Positions 24,490 to 33,278 of a stretch of 64,000 nt of DNA are shown one piece after another. A program made the position numbers and the translations under genes. The notes beneath the pieces are model-generated. The model did no database searches. It saw nothing but the letters and a program-made list of their open reading frames with translations, and was not told the origin of the DNA. Origin of the DNA: an uncultured Christensenella sp. (GTDB lineage Bacteria; Bacillota; Clostridia; Christensenellales; Pumilibacteraceae). How positions within the stretch are numbered: position 1 is the first letter of the stretch; each line of letters begins with the position of its first letter. The stretch spans positions 124,001 to 188,000 of the forward strand of contig CAJTPT010000003.1 of the NCBI GenBank assembly GCA_910578545.1, read 5' to 3'.

Positions 24490-24525
24490 ACCGATAATTA
24501 TATACCTGTTAAGCGTATTTGTCAA
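24490..24525 (-). promoter_or_regulatory. Promoter of the kinase gene, leaderless type
   Basis: On the minus strand TTGACA (24525-24520), a 17-bp spacer and TATAAT (24502-24497) are followed by 7 bases and ATG 24489. There is no room for an RBS. Confidence 0.8.
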
Positions 24526-24572
24526 TGTTTTGCGCGACAGATAAATATATAAAAATTTGTGTTCCGCTAAGG

Positions 24573-24607
24573 TTGACACCTCGGACGATATATGATAAAA
24601 TAATCCC
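24573..24607 (+). promoter_or_regulatory. Promoter of the HlyIII-like/ileS unit, leaderless type
   Basis: TTGACA (24573-24578), 17 bp and TAAAAT (24596-24601) are followed by six bases and ATG 24608. Confidence 0.75.
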
Positions 24608-25276
24608 ATGAGCGGAGCGAAGGTACAAAGAACGCATAACGCGTGCAGGCGACCGGAAGATCCGACAAATTTCATAACCTATGCGCTTGCCGCTTGCGTT
24701 ACATTTGTCGGGCTCGTTTTTTTATTGCTCAAAACGGTTAACAGCGCGGTGGGGATTGCGGCTGTCGCGGTAAGCGGCGGCGTAACGCTTAGCGTGTTTA
24801 TTGCGGGCGCGGTGTATTCCGTTCTTCCGATCGGCAAGGCAAAGGATAACGCGCAAAAACTTATCCGCCGTGAAAAGCTGTTGCTGTGCTATGCGGCGTT
24901 TACACCGCTGTTTTTGATAGGTTTAAACCGCGGCGGCGAAACGGACAAGGTGTTCGGCTACGTGCTGTTTGCAGTGGCTTCCGCCGTCGTGATTGCGGAT
25001 ATCGCGGTAAACGTGTTTGACGTTGCCGAGCACAAGACGATCGATCTTGCGGCGTTTGTGTCGGTCGCATGGGTGTGCGTGCTGTGCCTGTCGCGTGTGT
25101 TCGAGCTTGTTGACTTCGATATGTATTGGATGATGTCGGGCGGGCTCGTGTTGTATTTATTCGGCTCGCTTGCCGTTTGGCTGTTTGATTTTTCGGCGCG
25201 GCACACCGTCGGACGGATACTTACCGTCGGCGGCGCGACGCTTATGTTTTTAGCGGTATTTTACTTTTTGGTGTGA
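24608..25276 (+). CDS. Seven-helix membrane protein resembling HlyIII/PAQR, lacking metal-binding His
   Basis: A 222-residue protein with about seven hydrophobic segments. The spacing and several short blocks resemble the hemolysin III family: RPEDPTNFITYAL at the first helix, YAAFTPLFLIGL in the position of the AGTYTPF block, and DFSARHTVGRILTVGG near the last helix. The conserved metal-binding His residues of HlyIII (in ITH, LYH and WHxxV blocks) are replaced here by Tyr, Ser and Gly. If related, it is a divergent non-enzymatic member; otherwise it is an unassigned membrane protein. It starts a unit with ileS 6 bp downstream and has a leaderless promoter. Confidence 0.55.
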   Translation: MSGAKVQRTHNACRRPEDPTNFITYALAACVTFVGLVFLLLKTVNSAVGIAAVAVSGGVTLSVFIAGAVYSVLPIGKAKDNAQKLIRREKLLLCYAAFTPLFLIGLNRGGETDKVFGYVLFAVASAVVIADIAVNVFDVAEHKTIDLAAFVSVAWVCVLCLSRVFELVDFDMYWMMSGGLVLYLFGSLAVWLFDFSARHTVGRILTVGGATLMFLAVFYFLV

Positions 25277-25282
25277 GGAAAT

Positions 25283-28200
25283 ATGTACAAGAAGGTTGAC
25301 TCATTCGACGCTATCGTTACAATGGAAAAAAAGATTCGTGAGTTTTGGTTGCAAAACGACGTCTTTAACCAAAGCATAATTTCGCGCGAGGGCGGAGAGG
25401 AATTTTCGTTCTACGACGGACCGCCTACGGCAAACGGCAAGCCGCATGTCGGTCACGTTTTGACGCGCACGATGAAGGATATTATACCGCGCTTTCATAC
25501 CATGAAGGGCGAGCACGTTTTACGCAAAGCAGGCTGGGATACTCACGGTCTGCCCGTCGAGCTCGAGGTTGAAAAATCTCTTAAAATCGACGGCAAGCAG
25601 GATATCGAAAAGTACGGCGTCAAGCCCTTTATCGAAAAGTGTAAAGAGAGCGTTTGGAAGTACAAATCCGAATGGGAAAAAATGAGCGACAGAGTCGGCT
25701 ATTGGGCGGACATGGACAACCCGTACATCACATACGACGACAAGTACATCGAGTCGGTGTGGTGGTCGCTTAAAACGATATTCGACCGCGGCCTTATTTA
25801 CAAGGGTCACAAGATAGTTCCGTACTGCCCGCGTTGCGGCACGGCGCTTTCTTCTCACGAGGTGGCGCAGGGCTACAAGGATGTTACGGAACGCACCGCC
25901 GTCGTCGGATTTAAGTCCGACTTCGAGGGCGGGTGCTATCTGCTTGCTTGGACGACCACGCCGTGGACTCTTCCCAGCAACGTTGCGCTGTGCGTCAACG
26001 CCGAGTTCGAGTATATTCTTATCGAGGCAAACGGCAACAAGTACGTTCTTGCCAAAGAGCTTGCGGACAAGCACTTCGAGGAATACAAAACGCTCAAATC
26101 GTACAAGGGCGGCGATCTTGCCGGCGTGCACTACGAGCCGCTGTACAACACGTACGACGGCAAACTCGATTGCTACAAGGTAGTAGTCGACGGGTACGTA
26201 ACGCTGTCCGAGGGTACCGGTATAGTCCATATTGCGCCGGCATTCGGCGAGGACGACGCACGCGTCGGGCGTAACAACAATCTTCCGTTTGTTCAAACTA
26301 TCGACGAGCGCGGCAAAGTTACCGCGCCGAGCAAGTTTGGGGGCACGTTCTGCAAGGACGCCGACAAAGATATTATAGCCGACCTAAAGTCGCGCGGCTT
26401 GCTTATATCCGCGCCTAAATACACGCACAGCTATCCGTTCTGCTGGCGTTGCAATACGCCGCTGTTGTACTACGCGCGTTCGTCATGGTTTATCAAGACG
26501 ACCGCCGTCAAGGACAAGCTTATAAAAAACAATGCGTCGGTCAACTGGTATCCGCAGAGTATCGGCACGGGCAGAATGGGCAATTTTTTGGAAAACGTAA
26601 TCGACTGGGGTTTGTCGCGCGACAGATATTGGGGCACGCCGCTTCCTATCTGGGTGTGCGATAAGTGCGGAAAGACCGAGGCTATCGGAAGTAAAGCCGA
26701 ACTCAAGGAAAAGTGCGGCATAAAAGGCGACATAGAGCTTCACAAGCCGTACGTGGACGACGCAACCTACAAGTGCTCGTGCGGCGGAACTATGCACCGT
26801 ACGCCGGAGGTTATTGACTGTTGGTACGACTCGGGTTCCATGCCGTTTGCGCAGTACCACTATCCGTTTGAGAACAAGGAAGTGTTTGAAAAGACCTTCC
26901 CCGCAGATTTTATTTCGGAAGCGGTCGACCAAACGCGCGGTTGGTTTTACACATTGCTCGTAATATCCACGTTGCTGTTTGACAAAGCGCCGTTTAAAAA
27001 CTGCTTGGTGCTCGGGCACGTCACCGACGAGCAGGGCAGAAAGCAGTCCAAGCATTTGGGCAACGTCGTAGACCCGTTCTCTGTTCTCGACGTTACGGGC
27101 GCAGACGCGGTCAGGTGGTACTACTATACCAATTCCGCGCCGTACCTGCCGTCGCGCTTTTACATGCGCGCGGTTACCGAATCGCAAAATAAATTTTTGG
27201 GCACGCTGTACAATACCTACGCGTTTTATATCATGTACGCCGAGATAGACAGCTTTGATCCGACAAAGGTCGACCCCAAAAAGATCGAATACTCGCTTAT
27301 GGACAAGTGGGTTCTGAGCGAGCTTAACGGTCTGATAAAAAAGGTCGATAAGGATTTGACGGAGTACAAGCTGTACGAATCGGCGCGCGCGATTGCCGAC
27401 TTTACCGACAAGCTGTCCAACTGGTACGTAAGGCGGTGCCGCGAGCGCTACTGGGTGGGCGGTATGAGTGACGATAAGACGGCGGCGTTCTACACGCTGT
27501 ACACCGTACTGCAAACGCTTGCGCGTCTTGCCGCGCCGTACGTTCCGTTTATCACCGAAGAGATTTACCAAAACGTGGTGCGCAGTGTGGATAAGACCGC
27601 ACCCATTTCCGTGCACCTTGCAGATTTCCCCGTAGCCAATAAAAAGCTTATCAACGCCAAGCTAACCGAGGATATGGAACGGGTCATAAAGGCCGCCGAG
27701 CTCGGCAGAGCGGCGCGCAACAAGAGCGGGCTCAAAAACCGCCAAACGCTTGCAAAGGTGATAGTGGCGGGCGAGTTTCCCGAAGAGTATTCGTACATTC
27801 TTGCCGATGAGCTCAACGTAAAAGAAGTGGTCAAGGGCGGCGCGAGCGAGCTTACGGGCTACGACGTAAAACCCCAACTTAAGACCGTCGGACCCAAGTA
27901 CGGCAAGAACGTGGGCGCCATTCGCGAACACCTCGCTCAAAACGGCGATGTGGCGGCGCGTACTGCGCTCGGCGGCGGCACGTACGCCTTTGAGGTAAAC
28001 GGCGCTAAAATCGAGCTTACCAAGGACGACATGCTTATATCGACGCGCGGTGCGGAAGGTTACTGCGTGGAAAGCGATTTGGATATGACCGTCGCGCTTG
28101 ACGTAACGCTTACACCCGAGCTTTTGATAGAGGGGGGCGCGCGCGAGATAATTTCCAAGGTTCAGACAATGCGCAAAAACTACGGCTTTGACGTCACCGA

Positions 28201-28381
28201 CAGAATCAAACTTTACTACTCGGGCGATGAGTTTATTACCGAGGTGTTTAAGACGCACGGCGAGCGCATAGCCAAGGTCACGCTTGCTACGGAAACGCAT
28301 ATGCGCGACGGCTCGGGCGAGGTTGGCGAAGTCGTTGACATCAACGGACACGAGGCCAAGCTGGAAATACAAAAATGTTAG
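25283..28381 (+). CDS. ileS: Isoleucyl-tRNA synthetase
   Basis: A 1032-residue class I synthetase of the type with a zinc-binding C-terminal region. The HIGH motif is in PPTANGKPHVGHV (about residues 48-60) and the KMSKS-type motif is QSKHLGN (about 595). Zn-type CxxC pairs occur at CPRCG (about 183), CDKCGK and CSCGG. The editing domain (CP1) is present (AWTTTPWTLPSN, GTGIVHIAPAFGEDD). Length and order are typical of the eukaryote-like IleS2 form, which tends to resist mupirocin. GAGG precedes the ATG. No T-box leader is visible. Confidence 0.97.
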   Translation: MYKKVDSFDAIVTMEKKIREFWLQNDVFNQSIISREGGEEFSFYDGPPTANGKPHVGHVLTRTMKDIIPRFHTMKGEHVLRKAGWDTHGLPVELEVEKSLKIDGKQDIEKYGVKPFIEKCKESVWKYKSEWEKMSDRVGYWADMDNPYITYDDKYIESVWWSLKTIFDRGLIYKGHKIVPYCPRCGTALSSHEVAQGYKDVTERTAVVGFKSDFEGGCYLLAWTTTPWTLPSNVALCVNAEFEYILIEANGNKYVLAKELADKHFEEYKTLKSYKGGDLAGVHYEPLYNTYDGKLDCYKVVVDGYVTLSEGTGIVHIAPAFGEDDARVGRNNNLPFVQTIDERGKVTAPSKFGGTFCKDADKDIIADLKSRGLLISAPKYTHSYPFCWRCNTPLLYYARSSWFIKTTAVKDKLIKNNASVNWYPQSIGTGRMGNFLENVIDWGLSRDRYWGTPLPIWVCDKCGKTEAIGSKAELKEKCGIKGDIELHKPYVDDATYKCSCGGTMHRTPEVIDCWYDSGSMPFAQYHYPFENKEVFEKTFPADFISEAVDQTRGWFYTLLVISTLLFDKAPFKNCLVLGHVTDEQGRKQSKHLGNVVDPFSVLDVTGADAVRWYYYTNSAPYLPSRFYMRAVTESQNKFLGTLYNTYAFYIMYAEIDSFDPTKVDPKKIEYSLMDKWVLSELNGLIKKVDKDLTEYKLYESARAIADFTDKLSNWYVRRCRERYWVGGMSDDKTAAFYTLYTVLQTLARLAAPYVPFITEEIYQNVVRSVDKTAPISVHLADFPVANKKLINAKLTEDMERVIKAAELGRAARNKSGLKNRQTLAKVIVAGEFPEEYSYILADELNVKEVVKGGASELTGYDVKPQLKTVGPKYGKNVGAIREHLAQNGDVAARTALGGGTYAFEVNGAKIELTKDDMLISTRGAEGYCVESDLDMTVALDVTLTPELLIEGGAREIISKVQTMRKNYGFDVTDRIKLYYSGDEFITEVFKTHGERIAKVTLATETHMRDGSGEVGEVVDINGHEAKLEIQKC

Positions 28382-29223
28382 CGCCTGATTGGAAGGAATA
28401 CAAAATACTCGGAAGCGGCGACGGGCTCAAGCTCGAAAAGTGGAAGGACGTCATGCTTCTTCGCCCCGACCCACAAGCAATATGGCGTGCGACCGTCGAT
28501 TATTCCAAGTTCGATATGCACGCGCGGTATGAGCGCGACAGGTCTGGCGGCGGCAGGTGGATAGTAAAAAAGCCCATGCCGGAGGAATGGCAAATCGGCT
28601 GGCGGGATATGAAGTTTTGGATAAAGCCGACAGGCTTTAAACACACCGGACTTTTCCCCGAGCAGGCCGTCAACTGGGATAAGCTGTCCAAAACGATTAC
28701 GGAAGCGGGCGGCAAGCAGATAAAAATACTCAACCTGTTTGCATATACGGGCGCGTCGACGGCGGTACTCGCCAAGCGCGGCGCACATGTAACGCATGTG
28801 GACGCTGCAAAGGGTATGGTCGAGCGCGCTATAGCCAACTGCAAGCTAAACGGCGTGCCGCAAGAGAACACTCGGTTTATAATCGACGACTGCAAAAAGT
28901 TCGTCATGCGCGAGATAAAACGCGGCAAGACCTACGATGCGGTAATCATGGATCCGCCGAGCTACGGCAGAGGCGCGGGCGGCGAGGTGTGGAAAATGGA
29001 AGACGATATCTTCGACCTTGTAAAGCTTACCGCCGAAGCGCTTGACTGCCCGAAGTTCTTTCTGATAAACAGCTACACCACGGGGCTGCAACCGCAAACG
29101 ATGTCCAACATCTTATCGCTCGCAATGCCGCGCGGCAAGGTTACGGCCTACGAGGTTTGCCTGCCGACGGAACGTGACGACGTGGCGTTACCTTGCGGGT
29201 GTTCCGCTCTCTTTACGGCGTAA
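28375..29223 (+). CDS. SAM-dependent methyltransferase, RlmI/RlmK-like (COG1092 type)
   Basis: A 282-residue class I methyltransferase. The SAM-binding motif I is LNLFAYTGASTAVLAKRGA (about residues 120-138), followed by THVDAAKGMVERA and the catalytic-type MDPPSYGRG. It resembles the catalytic part of 23S rRNA cytosine methyltransferases of the COG1092 group, but lacks the N-terminal PUA domain, so the target is not certain. The ATG at 28375 overlaps the ileS stop by 7 bp, indicating translational coupling. Length is short for RlmI (about 390) but normal for PUA-less homologues. Confidence 0.82.
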   Translation: MLAPDWKEYKILGSGDGLKLEKWKDVMLLRPDPQAIWRATVDYSKFDMHARYERDRSGGGRWIVKKPMPEEWQIGWRDMKFWIKPTGFKHTGLFPEQAVNWDKLSKTITEAGGKQIKILNLFAYTGASTAVLAKRGAHVTHVDAAKGMVERAIANCKLNGVPQENTRFIIDDCKKFVMREIKRGKTYDAVIMDPPSYGRGAGGEVWKMEDDIFDLVKLTAEALDCPKFFLINSYTTGLQPQTMSNILSLAMPRGKVTAYEVCLPTERDDVALPCGCSALFTA

Positions 29224-29285
29224 CCGAAACGTGACGCGCGACTACGCGTAAAAGCAACTAAACTAAACTACGACAACATAATTTA

Positions 29286-29318
29286 ATTCCGAATTCATAA
29301 TTCAGAATTCCGAATTTG
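29286..29318. repeat. Inverted AATTCCGAATT repeat pair
   Basis: AATTCCGAATTC and GAATTCCGAATT flank ATAATTCA. This belongs to the same short dispersed family as 10007 and 10521. Confidence 0.5.
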
Positions 29319-29331
29319 TCTTGGAGACATT

Positions 29332-30171
29332 GTGGATAACGAACAGAACAAAAAAAACGGCGCACCCGCCACAAAGGTCAAGCTGAGGCTGGACGTAAAG
29401 GACGTGGTGCGAAAGCGGACGGAACCTGAAAAGAGCGACGACATCAACGGTATATCGGTGCTGTACGAGGACAATCATTTGCTTGTGGTGTTAAAGCCGC
29501 AAAACGTACCGTCGCAGGGCGACAGCAGTGGCGACGAGGATATGCTCACCAAGCTGAAAAAGTATTTGGCGGAAAAGTACAACAAGCCGGGCGAGGCGTA
29601 TCTCGGGCTTGTGCACAGACTGGACCGACCGACGGGCGGCGTAATGGTTTTTGCCAAAACGAGCAAGGCGGCCTCGCGGCTGTGCGACCAAATACGCGAC
29701 CTCGACAGCGAGTTTGAAAAGACCTATCTTGCGGTCGTTGCGGGTCGGCCGTCGCGGACGGGCAAGATTGTGCACTATCTCGTAAAGGACGAAAAAGCCA
29801 ATATCGTGACGGTCGCACCGTCGTCGCTTGACGGCGCAAAAAAGGCGGAAGCCGATATAAAGATACTCGACGAAAATGACGGGCTGTCGCTCGTGTCGGT
29901 CAATCTCGTAACAGGCAGAAGTCACCAGGCGCGCGCACAGCTAAAGGCTTTATCCTCGCCGATAGTGGGTGACGTAAAGTATGCGGGCGACAGGCTTGTC
30001 AAAAGTCCGCACCTCGCGCTGTGGGCGTATAAGCTGGTGTTAACTCATCCCGTAACGGGCGAAAAGCTCAAGTTTTTGGCAATGCCGCCCGACGAGTTCC
30101 CGTGGAATAGGTTCGACGTCGAAGCGCTTGTCGATATAGTCAGACCGCAAGACTCGGGACATTATAACTAA
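29332..30171 (+). CDS. RluA-family pseudouridine synthase without S4 domain
   Basis: A 279-residue enzyme that converts uridine to pseudouridine in rRNA or tRNA. The catalytic motif is HRLDRPTGGVMVFAKTS (about residues 95-111), with LVTGRSHQARAQL (motif III-like) further on. It lacks an N-terminal S4 domain; instead it has a charged stretch of about 40 residues. The start is GTG 29332, 6 bp after GGAGA. The exact target base cannot be deduced. It stands alone between the methyltransferase and galT, which also has an RNA-modifying neighbour. Confidence 0.9.
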   Translation: MDNEQNKKNGAPATKVKLRLDVKDVVRKRTEPEKSDDINGISVLYEDNHLLVVLKPQNVPSQGDSSGDEDMLTKLKKYLAEKYNKPGEAYLGLVHRLDRPTGGVMVFAKTSKAASRLCDQIRDLDSEFEKTYLAVVAGRPSRTGKIVHYLVKDEKANIVTVAPSSLDGAKKAEADIKILDENDGLSLVSVNLVTGRSHQARAQLKALSSPIVGDVKYAGDRLVKSPHLALWAYKLVLTHPVTGEKLKFLAMPPDEFPWNRFDVEALVDIVRPQDSGHYN

Positions 30172-30198
30172 GTAAAACAAACAAGGAGAATATATATC

Positions 30199-31608
30199 AT
30201 GTTAGATCAAGAGATTTCCAACCTTTTATCTTATGCGCAGACCGCGCTTTTGTTGGACGAGCTCGATTGCAATCAGGCGGCGGCGCGCGTTTGCAGACTG
30301 CTCGGCATTACCGACTTTTCGCCCGTAACGCCCGCCGAGGACGCGGAGCTTGCGGTATCGCCCAACAGGCTTGTCGAGCCGCTTATAGCGTACGCGCTCG
30401 AGCACAAAAAGATCGACGAAAAGGGCGCGAATAAGCTTAGAGCCGAAATCCTCGACGCGGTTATGCTCAAGCCGTCCGAGGTGGAGGATTTGTTTGCGGG
30501 TACGTACGCGGGCAACAAGCAAAAGGCGCTCGACTTTTTGTACGACTACTCGGTAAAGAGCGGCTATGTCGACCTTGACGAGTGCGCCAAAAACGACAGA
30601 TGGGAAGCCAAAGAGCTTAAAAGCAAAATCGAGATTATCATCAACGTCATGCCGCAGGCAAAGACGGACAAGTATCCGCTTTGCCCGCTGTGCAGGGAAA
30701 ACGAGGGCTACGGCGAAAAAGCCAATCTTCGCTCGGTTTCCTGCGAGATAGGCGACGAGGAATGGTTCTTCAACTATGTTCGTCACCAGTACTTCGATAA
30801 GCACGGCGTGTTGTGCTGTTCGGAGCACAAGCCCATGCTCGGCGGACTGGATACGATGAAAAAGCTCGGCTATGCCGCAGACTTTATCGGTGCGGACGGG
30901 TTTGTAGGCACCGACTCGCTTTCCGAGCACGGCGGCGCGCAAAACACCGTTCACGAGCATTTCAAGACGGGCTACCGCACGACGCCCATGCTCAGACAGG
31001 GCAACAAGCTTCGTCTTAAATCGCAAGAGTATCCCTATCTCGAAATGGGTTTGGTCGACTGGTATTCAACCGTTATCAGATTTTCACATTCCAATCTCGA
31101 AAAGACCGCCGAGTTTGCCGACAAGCTGATTGCGGCATGGAAGAGCTATGCGGACGAGCATATCACCAACGACGGCACGCAAAACTTTTGCAGTGCGGTA
31201 TGCCGCAAGGTAAATGGCAAATATTGCTACGATATAGTGCTTCGCTCGACCGGTATCAAGCGCCCGCGCCTTCCTGCCGATTATGAGGAAATCAAGGCTT
31301 CCGCGCTGTCCATAACCGATATTCTCGGCTACTTCGTACTCCCCAACAAGCTGTCCGAGGAACTCAGAACGGCACAGCTCTATCTTGACGGCACGCTCAG
31401 CTTCGACCCGAAGGAAACCAAAATCCCGCTTGCCAAAACAGTCGAGCGCATGTTGAAGGCGCAGGGCGGCACGGTTACCAAGCTCGAAGCCAAACTCAAT
31501 ATGCACGACGAGGTCGACCTCGTTTGCGAAAAGATACTCGCTTCCACGGCTATCGACCGGACAAGTCTTATGAGCTTTTTGGACACACTTGGTATCAAAC
31601 AGCTATAA
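30199..31608 (+). CDS. galT: UTP-hexose-1-phosphate uridylyltransferase (Firmicute-type GalT)
   Basis: A 469-residue protein of the Firmicute GalT family, distinct from the 350-residue proteobacterial type. Conserved blocks are CPLCRENEGYGEKANLR (about 156-172), the YFDKHGVLCCSEHKPM region (about 198-213), and FIGADGFVGTDSLSEHGG-like and HEHFKTGYRTTPM segments. It exchanges UMP between UDP-glucose and galactose-1-phosphate in the Leloir pathway. No galK or galE is adjacent. AAGGAG precedes ATG 30199, and a terminator follows. Confidence 0.92.
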   Translation: MLDQEISNLLSYAQTALLLDELDCNQAAARVCRLLGITDFSPVTPAEDAELAVSPNRLVEPLIAYALEHKKIDEKGANKLRAEILDAVMLKPSEVEDLFAGTYAGNKQKALDFLYDYSVKSGYVDLDECAKNDRWEAKELKSKIEIIINVMPQAKTDKYPLCPLCRENEGYGEKANLRSVSCEIGDEEWFFNYVRHQYFDKHGVLCCSEHKPMLGGLDTMKKLGYAADFIGADGFVGTDSLSEHGGAQNTVHEHFKTGYRTTPMLRQGNKLRLKSQEYPYLEMGLVDWYSTVIRFSHSNLEKTAEFADKLIAAWKSYADEHITNDGTQNFCSAVCRKVNGKYCYDIVLRSTGIKRPRLPADYEEIKASALSITDILGYFVLPNKLSEELRTAQLYLDGTLSFDPKETKIPLAKTVERMLKAQGGTVTKLEAKLNMHDEVDLVCEKILASTAIDRTSLMSFLDTLGIKQL

Positions 31609-31626
31609 TATTAATAAAACACCATC

Positions 31627-31661
31627 AAAAAAGTCGATCGTAGATTTACGGTCGACTTTTT
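31627..31661 (+). terminator. Bidirectional intrinsic terminator between galT and the convergent membrane gene
   Basis: AAAAAAGTCGA pairs with GTCGACTTTTT across a loop that adds a CG pair. The flanking A and T runs suit both converging genes. Confidence 0.88.
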
Positions 31662-31683
31662 GCGTGATTGAAGTTTGTTTGAT

Positions 31684-32115
31684 TTACAGTTGTATGCCCG
31701 TTGCGTTCAATACGAATATAACTCCGACTATCATAGCGGCGGTGGTAAGAATGAATACAACCAGCGCGATCCATGCGATAGGGCGGTGGTTGCAGCGGAA
31801 TTGGTAAACCACGCCAAGCAGTCCGCCGAAAATATATTGCGCCAAAAGAAAGAGAGTGAGAATGACAAGAAGCGCAACGAACACCCACATCAATATTTCG
31901 CTTAAGCCTGCGTCGTCTATGCCGTTCATCAAGGCAAGCACTCCCCACACGCACAGCACGAACAGCCCGCCCGTTACTATTGCGGTGACGATAGAATAAA
32001 TCCCGAAGTATGCCGTATTGGCTTTGCGCTCGGGGTCTTCGTTTATCTGTCTGTATTTTACGCCCAGATTGAGCAGAAGAGATATTCCGCTCATCAGGCA
32101 TCCTATATTGCTCAT
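31684..32115 (-). CDS. Hypothetical four-helix membrane protein
   Basis: A 143-residue protein with about four transmembrane segments. The N-terminus starts with a hydrophobic stretch, followed by a soluble loop (KYRQINEDPERK) and three further helices (for example WVFVALLVILTLFLLAQYIF). The end NATGIQL is short. No family is recognised. It has an AAGGAAG RBS, is convergent to galT and sits in front of the aldo/keto reductase on the same strand with 83 bp between them. Confidence 0.7.
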   Translation of the reverse strand: MSNIGCLMSGISLLLNLGVKYRQINEDPERKANTAYFGIYSIVTAIVTGGLFVLCVWGVLALMNGIDDAGLSEILMWVFVALLVILTLFLLAQYIFGGLLGVVYQFRCNHRPIAWIALVVFILTTAAMIVGVIFVLNATGIQL

Positions 32116-32198
32116 AATTACTTCCTTTTAAATTATCGATTAAAAACGTTATTATAATTTTACCCGATTTTCAATAAAAAGTCAACCGTCCTTTTTAT

Positions 32199-33134
32199 CT
32201 ACGGCAATACGTGTCCTGCGGAAGTGTAAATGTTGTACCACTCGTAGTCGGTGAGGGGTATTTCGCAACAGTCGCGGTATGCTTGCATGCGGCTGTCAAG
32301 CGTGGTGCCCACAACCGCCTGCATGCCTGCGGGGTGGTGTAGTATCCAAGAAAGCGCTACTGCGTCGGGCGTTGTGCCGTACTTTTGAGCAAGCCCTTCG
32401 AGCATGAAGTTGAGCGCGAAGTATTTTGTTTTTGCTTTGGGCGTATTAAACGCGCCGCTGTAAAAGTATCCGTTTTCGTCGGTGAATGAGCACTGCATTG
32501 TGCCGTAGGTCTGAATTGTCATGCCATGCAGTCGGCAGTATTCTAGCGCTTCGCCCGACTTGTCGCAAGCGGCGTCGGTGTTTACGGTTATGCCAAAGTC
32601 GATAATGGGGCAGTACGCGGGGCTCATTTGCAGTTGGTTTATATACAGCTTTTGCCGCACGCATGACTGTACTAATTCGGTTTGCTTCGCCGAAAAATTG
32701 CTTACGCCGAATACGCGCACCTTGCCCGAGCTTTCCAACTTGTCAAACGCGCGAGCAATCTCTTCGGGGCGCATCAGCGTGTCGGGACGGTGAAGTAGCA
32801 GTATGTCCACGCGGTCGGTGTTCAGCCGATTAAGCGAGGCGTCGACGCTCGAAATAATATGCTCGTAGCTTAAATCGTACCACCCGCTGCGAATGCCGCA
32901 TTTGGTCTGAATAATCACTTTGTCGCGCAAGCTTTTGTTCGATTTAAACAGCTTGCCGTATATTTCCTCGCACGTACCGCCGCCGTAAATATCGGCATGG
33001 TCAAACGTGTTGACGCCAATATCGAGCGCGGCGTTAACAAGCCGCTCTACGTTAGCAATCGGCTTGTCCGCGATACGCATGCACCCGAGGACGAGCAAGC
33101 TCGATTTGATTCCGCCTATATCCTTGTATTTCAT
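32199..33134 (-). CDS. Aldo/keto reductase (YdhF-like)
   Basis: A 311-residue NADPH-dependent oxidoreductase with the AKR catalytic tetrad visible: Asp and Tyr in NTFDHADIYG (about 43-52), Lys in IIQTKCG (about 75-81) and His in DILLLHRPD (about 110-118). C-terminal segments such as AVVGTTLDSRM match the cofactor-binding end of the YdhF-like subgroup. Substrate is unknown. The promoter is of leaderless type, with TATAAT ending 6 bp before the ATG. Confidence 0.92.
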   Translation of the reverse strand: MKYKDIGGIKSSLLVLGCMRIADKPIANVERLVNAALDIGVNTFDHADIYGGGTCEEIYGKLFKSNKSLRDKVIIQTKCGIRSGWYDLSYEHIISSVDASLNRLNTDRVDILLLHRPDTLMRPEEIARAFDKLESSGKVRVFGVSNFSAKQTELVQSCVRQKLYINQLQMSPAYCPIIDFGITVNTDAACDKSGEALEYCRLHGMTIQTYGTMQCSFTDENGYFYSGAFNTPKAKTKYFALNFMLEGLAQKYGTTPDAVALSWILHHPAGMQAVVGTTLDSRMQAYRDCCEIPLTDYEWYNIYTSAGHVLP

Positions 33135-33169
33135 AACGGCATTATAACATAACCAATCGTGTAAAGCAA
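33135..33169 (-). promoter_or_regulatory. Promoter of the aldo/keto reductase, leaderless type
   Basis: On the minus strand TTGCTT (33169-33164), 17 bp and TATAAT (33146-33141) are followed by six bases (GCCGTT) and ATG 33134. Confidence 0.75.
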
Positions 33170-33224
33170 TAGAAAAATCGAAAAAATGCCGATATAATAT
33201 CTCGCATTTTCTCTTTGCTTAACT

Positions 33225-33253
33225 TGACAATCCAACATAAATATAATATACTT
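33225..33253 (+). promoter_or_regulatory. Promoter of adhE
   Basis: TTGACA (33225-33230) and TATACT (33248-33253) are spaced by 17 bp. GGAGG follows 8 bp before ATG 33279. No Rex-like palindrome was recognised with confidence. Confidence 0.8.
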
Positions 33254-33278
33254 AAAGCATAGCACAACTGGAGGTATT

